A stretch of 64,000 bases of DNA from Ruania suaedae (GTDB lineage: Bacteria > Actinomycetota > Actinomycetes > Actinomycetales > Beutenbergiaceae). Location of the stretch: NCBI RefSeq assembly GCF_021049265.1, contig NZ_CP088018.1:744001-808000 (forward strand). Direction: 5' to 3'. Positions within the stretch are counted from its first letter, which is position 1; each line of letters starts with the position of its first letter. Shown here piece by piece: positions 24,338 to 33,311 of this stretch. Under the pieces are notes generated by a model. It did not search any database. It was not told the origin of the DNA and saw only the letters and a list, made by a program, of their open reading frames with translations. A program made the translations under genes and the position numbers.

Positions 24338-25072
24338 TCAGGACTGCTGGGCCTCCAGCCAGCCGGCGAGCCGGTCGGGGCGGTCGGTGATGATGCCGTC
24401 CACCCCGGCGGCCACCAGCGGCGCCCAGTGCACGGCGTCGTTGGAGGTCCAGGTGAAGATCTGTAGGCCGGCCTCGTGCACGCGCGTCACGACGGAGGGG
24501 TCGGCGATGACGCTCGCCGAGGACGGGTTGCAGGCAGTCGCGCTGATCGTGGCGCAGGCCTCGAGCGCCCGCTCATCGGCCTCCTCGACCAGCAGACCGC
24601 GGCGCATCGCGGGTGCGAGCGTCTGCAGCGTGCTCAGCATCTCCACCTCGAAGGACTGGGCGATGACGCGTTCGGTCAGACCGGCCTCGGTGATCTGCGC
24701 GAGCAGTGCCCGGGTGGGCTCGATCGGCCACGCGCCCTTGAGTTCCAGCAGCAGCTCCAGGTCGGGGTAGCGCAGCATCAGGGCCACGACGTCGCCGAGG
24801 AGCGGCAGGGCCGTCCCCTCGTAGGCCGGGTCGAACCACTCGCCCGCATCGAGGTGGCGCACGTCCGTGGCGCGCATCTCGGCGACGATCCCGGCGCCGT
24901 CGGTGGTGCGGTCCACGGAGGAGTCGTGGATCACCACGGCCGAACCGTCGACGGCGACCTGGACGTCGATCTCGATCATGTGCGAGCCGGCCTGGGCGGC
25001 GGCCGCGAAGGCAGGCAGGGTGTTCTCGGGCGCCACGGACGAGTTGCCGCGGTGGGCGATGATCTGGGTCAT
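24338..25072 (-). CDS. Glycerophosphodiester phosphodiesterase family protein
   Basis: This 244-residue protein has the GDPD TIM barrel: IIAHRGNSSVAPENT at the N-terminus (catalytic His7 and Glu16), EIDVQ near residue 34 (metal-binding Glu and Asp) and a VVIHDSSVDRTTDG segment with the second catalytic His. LLLELKGAW near 108 and the C-terminal IFTWTSNDA and GIITDRPDRL also match. It hydrolyses deacylated phospholipid diesters to glycerol-3-phosphate. No signal peptide is present, so it is cytoplasmic. GGAG 5 bases upstream fixes ATG 25070-25072. Confidence 0.94.
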   Translation of the reverse strand: MTQIIAHRGNSSVAPENTLPAFAAAAQAGSHMIEIDVQVAVDGSAVVIHDSSVDRTTDGAGIVAEMRATDVRHLDAGEWFDPAYEGTALPLLGDVVALMLRYPDLELLLELKGAWPIEPTRALLAQITEAGLTERVIAQSFEVEMLSTLQTLAPAMRRGLLVEEADERALEACATISATACNPSSASVIADPSVVTRVHEAGLQIFTWTSNDAVHWAPLVAAGVDGIITDRPDRLAGWLEAQQS

Positions 25073-25225
25073 GGATGCTCCTGTCGGTCTCGGGCACCAC
25101 GGTACGGCGGACCGGTGACAGGGGACGTTGCCGCCGGGCAGGTGTCGCCGTCCGTTCGGCGAACGTTCATCTCCGGCGGCTCGCACAGTCCCCGCGTGGC
25201 GGTGACAGAACCGCACGAGCGCCCA

Positions 25226-25231
25226 TAGTGT
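25226..25231 (+). promoter_or_regulatory. Putative -10 box of a leaderless ParA-like gene
   Basis: TAGTGT ends 7 bases before GTG 25239, the spacing expected when transcription starts at the initiation codon. It also overlaps the alternative GTG 25230, which argues against that start. Confidence 0.4.
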
Positions 25232-25238
25232 GGCTGGG

Positions 25239-25985
25239 GTGAAGATCGTCGCGGTGTACTCCACCAAGGGTGGAGCAGGGAAGACGTCAGCAGCGGTCAA
25301 CCTCGCGTGGGAGGCGAGCAGGTCCGGGCGCGTCCTGGTGTGGGATCTGGACGCCCAGGGCGCCACCACGTACCTGACGGGTGTCAAGGCCAAGCTCAAG
25401 GGCGGCGTCGCCAAGCTCGTCAAGGGCAGCAGCACGATCTCGGAGGTGGTCAGGCAGGCGCAGTTCGCCGACGGCGGCCACCGGATCGATGTCCTGCCCG
25501 CCGATGACTCCTATCGCGAGCTCGAACTGATGCTCGACGCCGCGAAGGGCTCGCGCCGGCGCCTAGAGAAGGCCCTCAAGGACGCGGCGGGCACCTACGA
25601 CACCGTCATCCTGGACTGCCCGCCGGGCGCCTCGCTGGTGGCGGAGAACGCCGTGCGCGCCGCGGACGTGATCGTGACGCCGGTGCCGCCGGCCGTACTC
25701 TCGCTGCGTTCCCTGGAGCAGGTGCGTGACCTGGTGGCCGACTCCGCCAAGCCCGCCCCGATCCTGGCCTTCCTGTCGATGGTCGACCGCCGCAAGGTCT
25801 CCCACCGGCGCGCGGCGGAGGAGTTGCCGGCCGAGCACGCGGAGATCGTCGACGTCGTGGTCCCGGCCAGCGTCATCGTGGAACGGATGGGCTCTGAGCG
25901 GGCGCCGGTGGCGGCATTCGCGCCGCGGCACCAGGTGTGTGAGGCGTACGCGAGGCTGTGGGAGCTGGTCGCCGCGCGCGGGTGA
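25239..25985 (+). CDS. ParA/MinD-like P-loop ATPase (solitary)
   Basis: This 248-residue protein has the deviant Walker A motif KGGAGKTS at residues 10-17, a switch region with WDLDAQGATTYL near 31-42, and VILDCPPGASLVAENA near 122. These are characters of the ParA/Soj family, which forms ATP-dependent dimers on DNA or membranes. No parB partner or centromere-like repeat is adjacent, so it is unlikely to be the chromosome-partition ParA. GTG 25239 gives the family-like opening KIVAVYSTKGG; GTG 25230 is possible. A short hairpin follows the stop. Confidence 0.88.
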   Translation: MKIVAVYSTKGGAGKTSAAVNLAWEASRSGRVLVWDLDAQGATTYLTGVKAKLKGGVAKLVKGSSTISEVVRQAQFADGGHRIDVLPADDSYRELELMLDAAKGSRRRLEKALKDAAGTYDTVILDCPPGASLVAENAVRAADVIVTPVPPAVLSLRSLEQVRDLVADSAKPAPILAFLSMVDRRKVSHRRAAEELPAEHAEIVDVVVPASVIVERMGSERAPVAAFAPRHQVCEAYARLWELVAARG

Positions 25986-25994
25986 AGCGACCCT

Positions 25995-26020
25995 CTGATC
26001 CGCGGATTTCCGCGGATCAG
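25995..26020 (+). terminator. 12-bp perfect hairpin after the ParA-like gene
   Basis: CTGATCCGCGGA and TCCGCGGATCAG flank a TT loop, 9 bases after the TGA. It lies just ahead of the next gene's promoter, so it may also act as an operator. Confidence 0.65.
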
Positions 26021-26044
26021 CGTCGATGTCGGTGGTCGCTGATC

Positions 26045-26050
26045 TACTGT
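26045..26050 (+). promoter_or_regulatory. -10 box of a leaderless gene
   Basis: TACTGT ends 4 bases before ATG 26055 and no ribosome site is present, so the transcript probably begins at or near the start codon. Confidence 0.5.
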
Positions 26051-26054
26051 TCCC

Positions 26055-27815
26055 ATGGCCGACGAACGCAGCGGGGCGGGGGCGCATCAGGGCAGCCCAC
26101 CCGACGGCGTCGCGCCCAGTGGCAGCGGCAGTGGCCGCGTGCGTGCGTCGCTGCGTGAGCGCGTCGATCAGGCGCGCTCGGTGGACCGGGCGACTCCCTC
26201 CTGGTCGTTCGATGCGACCTGTTCCGAGGCGGCCGAGGTGGTCGCGGATGCCCGTGCCGACGCCGAGCTGCTGGACCTGCTGGAGGCCGAGCGCGACGGC
26301 ATGAGGACCCCTGATGAGGGGTTGCTCATCGAGTTCATCGCCGCCGCCGACCGGCTCGTCAATCACCTGGGCTCGCTCCAGGCCTCGTTCGTCGCCGAGC
26401 TCGTGGATCGCCGTCGTGGCGCCCGTGGCACCTCACGCACACGCGATGAGATCGCGGCCCGGCTCGCGACCACGGGGTACTCGGCGGATGTGATCGTGGG
26501 TCGTGCGGCGGCGCTCGCGACCGCACCGGACGTCGATGAAGCACTCGACCGTGGCGCCATCTCGGCGCGCAAGGCGGAACTGATCACCGAGGCCACCGAC
26601 CGCCTCGAACTCCCGCAGGCACGGGCCGTGCAGGAGTACGGGGTCGGCTACGCCGAGCATCACACCCCGCCGCAGCTGCGACGTGAGCTCGAGGCGGCCG
26701 TTCTCGCGGTCGACCCGGAGGGCGCTGAGCGGGCGCACGAGAGGGAGGTGACGCGGCGGAAGATGGTGCTCGAGCCGTCACGCCATGGCATGTCCTGGGT
26801 CGGTGCCTACGTGCCCGCCCATGAGGCGTCGGCCGTCTACACCTGCATCGACGGCATCGCCGCCGACACGAGCGCCGACGACCCCCGCACTCTCGACCAG
26901 CGCCGTGCCGATGCCTTCTGTCAGATATTCCGCGACATCCTCGTCACCGGTGAGGTCCCTGGGGGTGCTGCGCTGCCCGATCGCCAGGGTTGGAGGCCGG
27001 CGGTGCAGGTGACGGCGACGACCACTGTCCTCGCGGGCGACGATCAGACGCCCGCGATACTGCACGGGTACGGCCCGGTGACGGCCGCCTCGGCGCGGCG
27101 GATGGCCCGTGAGGGTGAGATCGAGCTCGAGAACCACTTACAGTGCCCCGTTCCCCGGTGGCCGTCGCGGGGCCGGACGGACCTGCTCGACCCGATGCGA
27201 GAACTGCTCCCGTCGCCGCGAGAGCCCGGCCTCCCCGACGGTAGCGACCCGGCGGCGACGACGGCGTGGGTGCACAGGCGACAACGGGAGGCATCTCGAT
27301 GTCGCAGCGGCCCTGCGAGAGATGCGGAGCCCGTCACGCTCCTGGAGACCGTGCTCGGACTGGTCTGCAGCGACTCCTATGCACCCTCGCGTCGCCTGCG
27401 CGGCCTGATCGTCGACCGCGACCAGACCTGCCGCTTCCCCGGGTGCATGGTGCCCGGGTGGCGCTGCCAGATCGATCACATCGTCGCCTTCGACCCTGAC
27501 CTTCCGGCCTGGGCACAGACGGTGGAGAGCAACCTGCAGCTGCTGTGCCGTCACCACCATCAGGGCAAGACCGAGCAGGCGTTCAGCGTCGAGCGAGAGG
27601 CGTGGACCGGGATCACCACCTGGCGCACCCGCACCGGCCACGTCTACGCCAGGCTCCCCGAACGCCAGGACCTGACTGCCCTCACCGCCCGGCTTCGCAG
27701 TGACGCCGCTGCCGTGTGGGTGGGCGACGGCTTGGACGATCTGGCACCGTACGAACTCGAGGAGCTCCGGGAGGAACCTGCCACCCATCTGCTCGCCGAG
27801 TGGGAGGTGACCTAG
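26055..27815 (+). CDS. DUF222 / 13E12-type HNH endonuclease domain protein
   Basis: This 586-residue protein has a DUF222 domain (residues ~80-330) followed by an HNH nuclease module near residues 455-505: CRFPGCMVPGWRCQIDHI, then NLQLLCRHHHQGKT, with the zinc-holding Cys and catalytic His residues intact. Such proteins are abundant, often multicopy, in actinobacteria and mycobacteria (13E12 family). Their role is unproven; they sometimes carry introns or act in mobile DNA. No partner gene is visible. It appears leaderless, with TACTGT 4 bases ahead of the ATG. Confidence 0.9.
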   Translation: MADERSGAGAHQGSPPDGVAPSGSGSGRVRASLRERVDQARSVDRATPSWSFDATCSEAAEVVADARADAELLDLLEAERDGMRTPDEGLLIEFIAAADRLVNHLGSLQASFVAELVDRRRGARGTSRTRDEIAARLATTGYSADVIVGRAAALATAPDVDEALDRGAISARKAELITEATDRLELPQARAVQEYGVGYAEHHTPPQLRRELEAAVLAVDPEGAERAHEREVTRRKMVLEPSRHGMSWVGAYVPAHEASAVYTCIDGIAADTSADDPRTLDQRRADAFCQIFRDILVTGEVPGGAALPDRQGWRPAVQVTATTTVLAGDDQTPAILHGYGPVTAASARRMAREGEIELENHLQCPVPRWPSRGRTDLLDPMRELLPSPREPGLPDGSDPAATTAWVHRRQREASRCRSGPARDAEPVTLLETVLGLVCSDSYAPSRRLRGLIVDRDQTCRFPGCMVPGWRCQIDHIVAFDPDLPAWAQTVESNLQLLCRHHHQGKTEQAFSVEREAWTGITTWRTRTGHVYARLPERQDLTALTARLRSDAAAVWVGDGLDDLAPYELEELREEPATHLLAEWEVT

Positions 27816-27858
27816 CAGTGGCAGCAGGCGTAGGGCGGCGAGGGCCGTCCGTCGACGA

Positions 27859-29817
27859 TCAGAGCGGCTCGCGTAGCCCGCTCGCTCGCCGCACCGGGTG
27901 CTCGACCGCTGCTCGGACGGCCTCCTCGCTGCCCACCACGCGCACGAACGCCCGCGCACGGGTCACGGCGGTGTACAACAGCTCGCGGGTCAGCAGCGGT
28001 GAGGCCGCCGGCGGCAGGATCAGCGACACCCGGGTGAACTGGCTGCCCTGCGCACGGTGCACCGTCATCGCGTGCACGGTCTCGACCGGCGGGAGCCGGT
28101 GCGTGCGCACCAGTACCGGCCGGGCCGGGTCCCCGAATGCGGCGACCACCGTCTCGCCGTCGGCGACGAGCACGCCCGTGTCACCGTTGTAGAGCCCCAC
28201 GGCCTGGTCGTTGCTGGTCACCAGGATCGGACGCCCGACGGCCCAGGGGTTACCGGCCGAGGGCGCCCGGGCTCCTGGTGCGCCGCTGGCTGCCAGACTC
28301 TCCTGCACCCATGTCTCCACCTGGGCGGCCCATCGGACCACGCCCGCGGGCCCGCGCCGGTGCGCGAGCATCAGCCGGTGCTCGCCCAGTGCGGTCAGTG
28401 CTGCTGCGGCATCGCCGGCGCGGGCGTGCGTCACGAGACTCGTGCCGGCCCGGATGGCGTCCGCGCGCACGCTTGCCACCGCGGCCTCGTCCAGCCGCTC
28501 GACGTCCGCCGCCACCAGCTCGACCCCGTGCCGGCCCGCGCGCAGCAGTTCCAGCACGCGCTCGGCGTCGCCGGCCCGGATCGCGGCCGCCAAGGGCAGG
28601 ATCTCCGATCCCTGCTGCTGCCGGTGCACCGTGGTCAGTCGCACCACCCCGTTGCCCAGATCGGACGTCAGCCGTGACTCACCGCCCTGTGTCTGTGCGT
28701 CCGGGTCCGCGCTGGGTTCGTCCGGCTCGACCGCCAGCCCTGCGGGCGCCTCGGCCACCGGCGGCCGGGCCACCAGGTCACCGAGCACGGCGCCTGCCTC
28801 CACCGAGGCCAGCTGGTCCGGGTCCCCGACCAGCACCAGCCGTGCCTCAGGGCGCAGCGCCTCGAGCAACCGTGCCATCAGTGACAGCGGCACCATCGAC
28901 GTCTCGTCGACCACCACCACATCGTGGGGAAGGTGGTGCCTGGAGTCGTGCCGGAAGCGGGTGGTGCTGCCCGGCTTGTACCCGAGCAGCCGGTGCACTG
29001 TCGTCGCCTCCGGTGCGCCCACTCGATCCTTGTCCTCATCCTGGAGCCCCCCGATCACCTCGGCCGCCGCCTCCTGCAACCGTGCTGCTGCCTTCCCCGT
29101 GGGCGCCGCGAGGGCCACGCGAAGCTGACCGTCGACGTCCTGCAGCACCGCGAGCAGCCGCGCCACGGTGGTCGTCTTGCCCGTTCCCGGCCCGCCGGTG
29201 AGCACGGTCAACCGCCGTCGCAGCGCGTGTGTCGCGGCGAGCCGCTGCTTGCTGTCGCTCGCCTCCGGGAACAGTCGCGCCAGCGCCTCGCGACCGTCGG
29301 CGACCGGCAGATCCGCCTCCGTCAGCCGGGCGTCGATCAGCCGGCGTACGGTCAGCTCGTCCCGCCAGTAGCGGTCGAGGTAGAGCCGCCCGTTCACCCA
29401 GCGCACCGGTCGCACGTCGTCGCCGGCGCTACCGGCAGCGTCCGCTCCGAGGGTGACCATCGGGCTCGCCTGCACCGCTTCGACCCAGGCGGCGTGCTCG
29501 GGCCACTGCGGCGGCTCCGCCGACGCCTCCGGCTCGGAGCCGGCATCGTCGGGGATACGCAGCGCCTCCAGCTCGGCCGGCTCTCCCAGGTGCAGGCACA
29601 CCGACCCCCCGCGCAGCGCCCGGACGGTCAGCGCGGCAGCGAGCAGCACCCGCTCGTCCATCTCACCGGTGAGACGGCCCAGCCGGGTGGCGACCTGCAC
29701 GTCCGTCGCGGTCACGAGGCCGGCGGCGTTGAACTGCGCCAGGAGTGGCGGCGCTGCGACGGCCGAGCGCACGTCACCCTCGGGCCGCAGGGGCGGGTTC
29801 GCCGTGGTCACGCTCAT
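27859..29817 (-). CDS. recD: Exodeoxyribonuclease V alpha subunit RecD
   Basis: This 652-residue helicase subunit has the SF1 motifs in order: LTGGPGTGKTTTVAR (Walker A, near residue 210), VVDETSMVPLSLM (motif II), VGDPDQLASVEAG (III), TVHRAQGSQFTRV (V) and LLYTAVTRARAF (VI). RecD supplies the 5'-3' motor of the RecBCD end-resection machine. Its ATG (29815-29817) overlaps the recB stop, and it is the last of the recC-recB-recD operon. An upstream ATG in the same frame (29901) would lie inside recB. Confidence 0.96.
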   Translation of the reverse strand: MSVTTANPPLRPEGDVRSAVAAPPLLAQFNAAGLVTATDVQVATRLGRLTGEMDERVLLAAALTVRALRGGSVCLHLGEPAELEALRIPDDAGSEPEASAEPPQWPEHAAWVEAVQASPMVTLGADAAGSAGDDVRPVRWVNGRLYLDRYWRDELTVRRLIDARLTEADLPVADGREALARLFPEASDSKQRLAATHALRRRLTVLTGGPGTGKTTTVARLLAVLQDVDGQLRVALAAPTGKAAARLQEAAAEVIGGLQDEDKDRVGAPEATTVHRLLGYKPGSTTRFRHDSRHHLPHDVVVVDETSMVPLSLMARLLEALRPEARLVLVGDPDQLASVEAGAVLGDLVARPPVAEAPAGLAVEPDEPSADPDAQTQGGESRLTSDLGNGVVRLTTVHRQQQGSEILPLAAAIRAGDAERVLELLRAGRHGVELVAADVERLDEAAVASVRADAIRAGTSLVTHARAGDAAAALTALGEHRLMLAHRRGPAGVVRWAAQVETWVQESLAASGAPGARAPSAGNPWAVGRPILVTSNDQAVGLYNGDTGVLVADGETVVAAFGDPARPVLVRTHRLPPVETVHAMTVHRAQGSQFTRVSLILPPAASPLLTRELLYTAVTRARAFVRVVGSEEAVRAAVEHPVRRASGLREPL

Positions 29818-32800
29818 CGGGTGCCGTCCTTGCCTGTTCGGTGCGGTCCGCCGTCGAGCAGTTCGGACAGTGCCGGCACCAGACCAGGCGGCGGACGCCA
29901 TGCCAGGACCCCGTACGGCGACCCGTCCGGCCCGACCGGGGTGTGGGCGCCGGCCATGCCCCGCACGAAGAGGTAGAGGCCGCCGCCCAGGTGAACCCCG
30001 GGATCGTACTCATGCATCCGCCACCGCAGATAGCGATGCAGCCCCACCAGGTAGAGCAACAGCTGCAGCGGATAGTGCGCGTCCAGCATCGCCTCCATGA
30101 CGGCGCCGGGTCGGTAGTCGTGCAGCGTCAGCTCGCTCCCCGGGCCTCCCAGGCGATTCGACTTGTAGTCGCACACCAGGAACTGTGGCTGCCCCTGGTC
30201 CCCGTGAACCCGGAGCACCGCGTCGATCGAACCGGTCAGGTATCCGCGCAGCTCGGCCGGACCCTGCGGGTCGGCGGCCAGGGCCCGCAGCATCTGCGGG
30301 TAGGGCGCGAACGGGTCCCCGGCGTCGAGGTGTGCCTCGAGGGTGGCCGCCACGTCGTGCAGCGTGGCGGCCTCCATGCGTTCGGCCCCTACGTCCCGCG
30401 TGCTCGTGTCGCCGTCCCCACCCGCCAGGGGCAGCTCGAACTCCAGCTCCGAGAGACGGTCCGACGGCGCGAATTCGGCGAGCGTCCGCTCGGCCGCCAG
30501 CGGACCCAGCGGGGTGCGCATCACCGTGCCCAGCGCCGCAGCGAGGGCATCCACGTCCAACCCGTCCACCCGCGCGGAGGACGCCGCACGGCAGCGGGCG
30601 AGGAGCTCGGCGTCCAGATCCGGCGCCGCGGTGTCGGCGTACTCGAGCACCTCGTGCACCAATGTGCCGAACGCTGCTCCGGCCGGCTGGTCCGCCATCG
30701 GGGACGGTGCCTCGGCGCCCGGCGCCGGCGCCGCGGTCGCCCGGGTGAGCGTGATGCCTTCGTCGTTGCTCGCGGGCTCGTCCAGGACCCCGGCATCCTC
30801 GGGTTCGCTGAGCACTCCTGCCTCGCCCCGGTCCGCCTCGACCGGCGCCGCCTGCGCCAACGTCCGGTGCGCGTGGTGGCCCTGGTGCGCCGCCGCCGTC
30901 AGTGCGGTGTAGGAGGCGCGCCGCCAGCCGGCGTCGGGCAGCCGGTCCAGGTGGGCAACGGCAAGTGCGGGGGAGGTCAGGTCCGGCGGGTCCCACCGCT
31001 GCCGGCGCGGGTCCGCCGGTGCCACCTCGGCCGCGATCGTGCCACCGGAACGGTGAGCGATGTCCGCGAACGCCTCGGTCACCGCCTCGTCCCGCAGCGC
31101 GCCGGTGTCGGCTGCCACCGCCGGTTCGCCGCCGAGGTCCCGGGCGCCGAGCAGCACCCTCGTCAAAGGCCCCTTGGCAGAATTGCGCGAGGGCGCCCAG
31201 TGCGCGACCACCTGGTGCTGGGCTCGTGTCAGTGCCACGTACAGCAGGCGCAGGTCCTCACCCCGGTCCTCACGCTGGTAGCGCTCGCGCGCCTCGCGAT
31301 ACAGGTGCGAGCCCTGCCCGCCCACGTGCAGGATCCGACGCCCGTCACCGGCGTGAAAGCCGAGGATGGAGGGAGTGGAGGACTCGTACCGGTCCCACGC
31401 GAAGGGCACGTACACCACCCCGAACTCCAGGCCCTTGCTGGCGTGCACGGTCACCACCTGCACGGCCGCCGCATCGGTCTCCAACCGCCGGCTGCGCTCC
31501 TCCTCGAAATCGCGGGTCGCCTCCCGGATCCGGCGGCGCAGCCATCCGGTCAGTGCCGCGGCACCCAGGCCCTCGGTCACAGCGACCGAGTGCAGCACCT
31601 CTCCCACGTGCCGCAGATCGGTCAGTTGCCGCTCGCCGGTGGTGGTGCGCATCAGCCGCTCGGCGATCCCCCCGCGGGTCAGTGCCTCGTGCAGCGCCGC
31701 CACTCCGCGCCCGCTGAGCAGCCGTGACCAGGTGCGCACCGTCTCGGCGAGCCGATCGCGGTCACTGTCGCTCGCAGTGGCGAGCCGGTGTCCGTCCCAT
31801 CCGACGAAGGCGGTCAGCGCGAGGGCCGAGGCACGTGGGTGCGACCCGGGTTGCTCGAGCGCGTCCAGCAGCGTCAGCCAGTCGCGGGCGGCGGGGGTGG
31901 CGAACACGCTTGACAGCCCCGAGACGACGGCCGGCACACCCCGGGCGCTGAGCTCGGCCCGCACCTGCTCGGCCTGGGCATTCGTCCGGGTCAGGACCGC
32001 CACGTCCCCCGGTTGCAGGACGCGCCAGTGCCCTTCGTCCCGCACCTGCGCGCGTCCGAGCCGCTCGACGATGTCCGCCGCGGTGTCGGCAGCGATGAAC
32101 GAGCGGACGTCGCCGACGAAGGGGTCCTTGCCCGGTCGCACCCCGAGCGCCTCGCGCGTGACCTGGCGCAGCCGCACGGCCGGTCCGCCGTCGAAACGGG
32201 GTTCGTGGTGGGCGGGGGAGACCGGGCCTACGGAGATCTCCTCATGCCCCAGGGCCGCACCGCCGAGCACGGCGTGCAGGGCGCTCAGGAGGGAGGCGTC
32301 GCTGCGCCAGTTGGTCCCGAGGGTGGCCGTGGTGACGGCGTCGTGCTTGGCCTCCAGATAGGCCTCCACGTCGGCACCGCGGAAGGCGTAGATGGCCTGC
32401 TTCGGGTCCCCGATCAGCACCAGCGTGCGGTGGGTGTGGAAGGCGGTGCGCAGGATCTCCCACTGCACCGGGTCGGTGTCCTGGAACTCGTCCACCATGA
32501 CGACCCGGTAGCGCTCGCGGATCCGCTGCGCAGCGGCCGCGCCGTTCCGGGGGTCGCGTAGGGCGTCCCGCAGCAGTACCAGCAGGTCGTCGTAGTCCAT
32601 CAGGTGCCCGACGCGCTTGCGCCGTTCGGTCTCGGCCCGCACCGCCACCGCCAGCCGGTACCGGAGCCCACCGAGATCGGTGGTGTCGTCCGTCTTCGGT
32701 TCCAGCTGCGCGCCATGGTCACTGACGGCGGCGCGCCCGAGCGCGTAGAGCTCGTCCGGGCTCAGCCGTGGCTGCTTCTCGTCGGAGAACTCCTGCACGT

Positions 32801-33311
32801 AGAGGTCATCGGTCACCTCCCGGACGAGGTCGGCCACATCCGGGACGAAGGTGGCGGCCGGGTCGACGTCGGCCGCGATCCCCAAGGCGGTCAGCATCTG
32901 CTGGCAGAACCCGTGGGTGGTGGTGATCGTGGCCGCGTCCAGCTGCGAGAGTGCCCGGGCCAGGCGAGCTCGCCGCCGTCCCAGCTCGTCCTCGTCCGTG
33001 TCGGCGAGCAGCGCCACGATCGCATCGGAGCTGCGGGCCGCATCGGGTGCGCGCAGCGCTCGCTCGGTGCCCACGAGCCGCTCGCGCACGCGGTCGCGCA
33101 GTTCCGAGGTGGCGGCGCGCCCGAAGGTGACCAGCATGAGGTCCTTCAGCTCGGCCACCCCCTCGGCGACGTAGCGGGCGGCGAGGGCGGCGATGGTGAA
33201 GGTCTTCCCGGTGCCGGCGCTGGCCTCCAGCACGGTCGTGCCCACCGGTAGGTCGCCGCAGACGTCGAACACGGTCGAGCGCGGGCTGTGCGGCGCGGCA
33301 GGGCCAGTCAT
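29814..33311 (-). CDS. recB: Exodeoxyribonuclease V beta subunit RecB
   Basis: This 1,165-residue helicase-nuclease has LEASAGTGKTFT (Walker A, near residue 30), VVMVDEFQDTDPVQWEIL (motif II), LIGDPKQAIYAFRGAD (III), VVTVHASKGLEFGVVY (V) and LLYVALTRAQHQV (VI). Its C-terminal nuclease domain contains GSIDAVLRV, FLVCDYKSN and a QLLLYLVGLHRYL helix, the catalytic set of the RecB/Cas4-like family. ATG 33309-33311 overlaps the recC stop. The frame continues upstream to 34223, but that part lies inside recC and is rejected. Confidence 0.96.
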   Translation of the reverse strand: MTGPAAPHSPRSTVFDVCGDLPVGTTVLEASAGTGKTFTIAALAARYVAEGVAELKDLMLVTFGRAATSELRDRVRERLVGTERALRAPDAARSSDAIVALLADTDEDELGRRRARLARALSQLDAATITTTHGFCQQMLTALGIAADVDPAATFVPDVADLVREVTDDLYVQEFSDEKQPRLSPDELYALGRAAVSDHGAQLEPKTDDTTDLGGLRYRLAVAVRAETERRKRVGHLMDYDDLLVLLRDALRDPRNGAAAAQRIRERYRVVMVDEFQDTDPVQWEILRTAFHTHRTLVLIGDPKQAIYAFRGADVEAYLEAKHDAVTTATLGTNWRSDASLLSALHAVLGGAALGHEEISVGPVSPAHHEPRFDGGPAVRLRQVTREALGVRPGKDPFVGDVRSFIAADTAADIVERLGRAQVRDEGHWRVLQPGDVAVLTRTNAQAEQVRAELSARGVPAVVSGLSSVFATPAARDWLTLLDALEQPGSHPRASALALTAFVGWDGHRLATASDSDRDRLAETVRTWSRLLSGRGVAALHEALTRGGIAERLMRTTTGERQLTDLRHVGEVLHSVAVTEGLGAAALTGWLRRRIREATRDFEEERSRRLETDAAAVQVVTVHASKGLEFGVVYVPFAWDRYESSTPSILGFHAGDGRRILHVGGQGSHLYREARERYQREDRGEDLRLLYVALTRAQHQVVAHWAPSRNSAKGPLTRVLLGARDLGGEPAVAADTGALRDEAVTEAFADIAHRSGGTIAAEVAPADPRRQRWDPPDLTSPALAVAHLDRLPDAGWRRASYTALTAAAHQGHHAHRTLAQAAPVEADRGEAGVLSEPEDAGVLDEPASNDEGITLTRATAAPAPGAEAPSPMADQPAGAAFGTLVHEVLEYADTAAPDLDAELLARCRAASSARVDGLDVDALAAALGTVMRTPLGPLAAERTLAEFAPSDRLSELEFELPLAGGDGDTSTRDVGAERMEAATLHDVAATLEAHLDAGDPFAPYPQMLRALAADPQGPAELRGYLTGSIDAVLRVHGDQGQPQFLVCDYKSNRLGGPGSELTLHDYRPGAVMEAMLDAHYPLQLLLYLVGLHRYLRWRMHEYDPGVHLGGGLYLFVRGMAGAHTPVGPDGSPYGVLAWRPPPGLVPALSELLDGGPHRTGKDGTR

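Noticed and set aside
25239-25985. Chromosome-partition ParA with nearby origin
   Set aside because: No parB, parS-like palindromes or dnaA-region genes are close, so an origin-linked role is not supported.
29745-31727. 660-codon plus-strand frame opposite recB and recD
   Set aside because: No recognisable domain; the minus strand holds intact helicase motifs.
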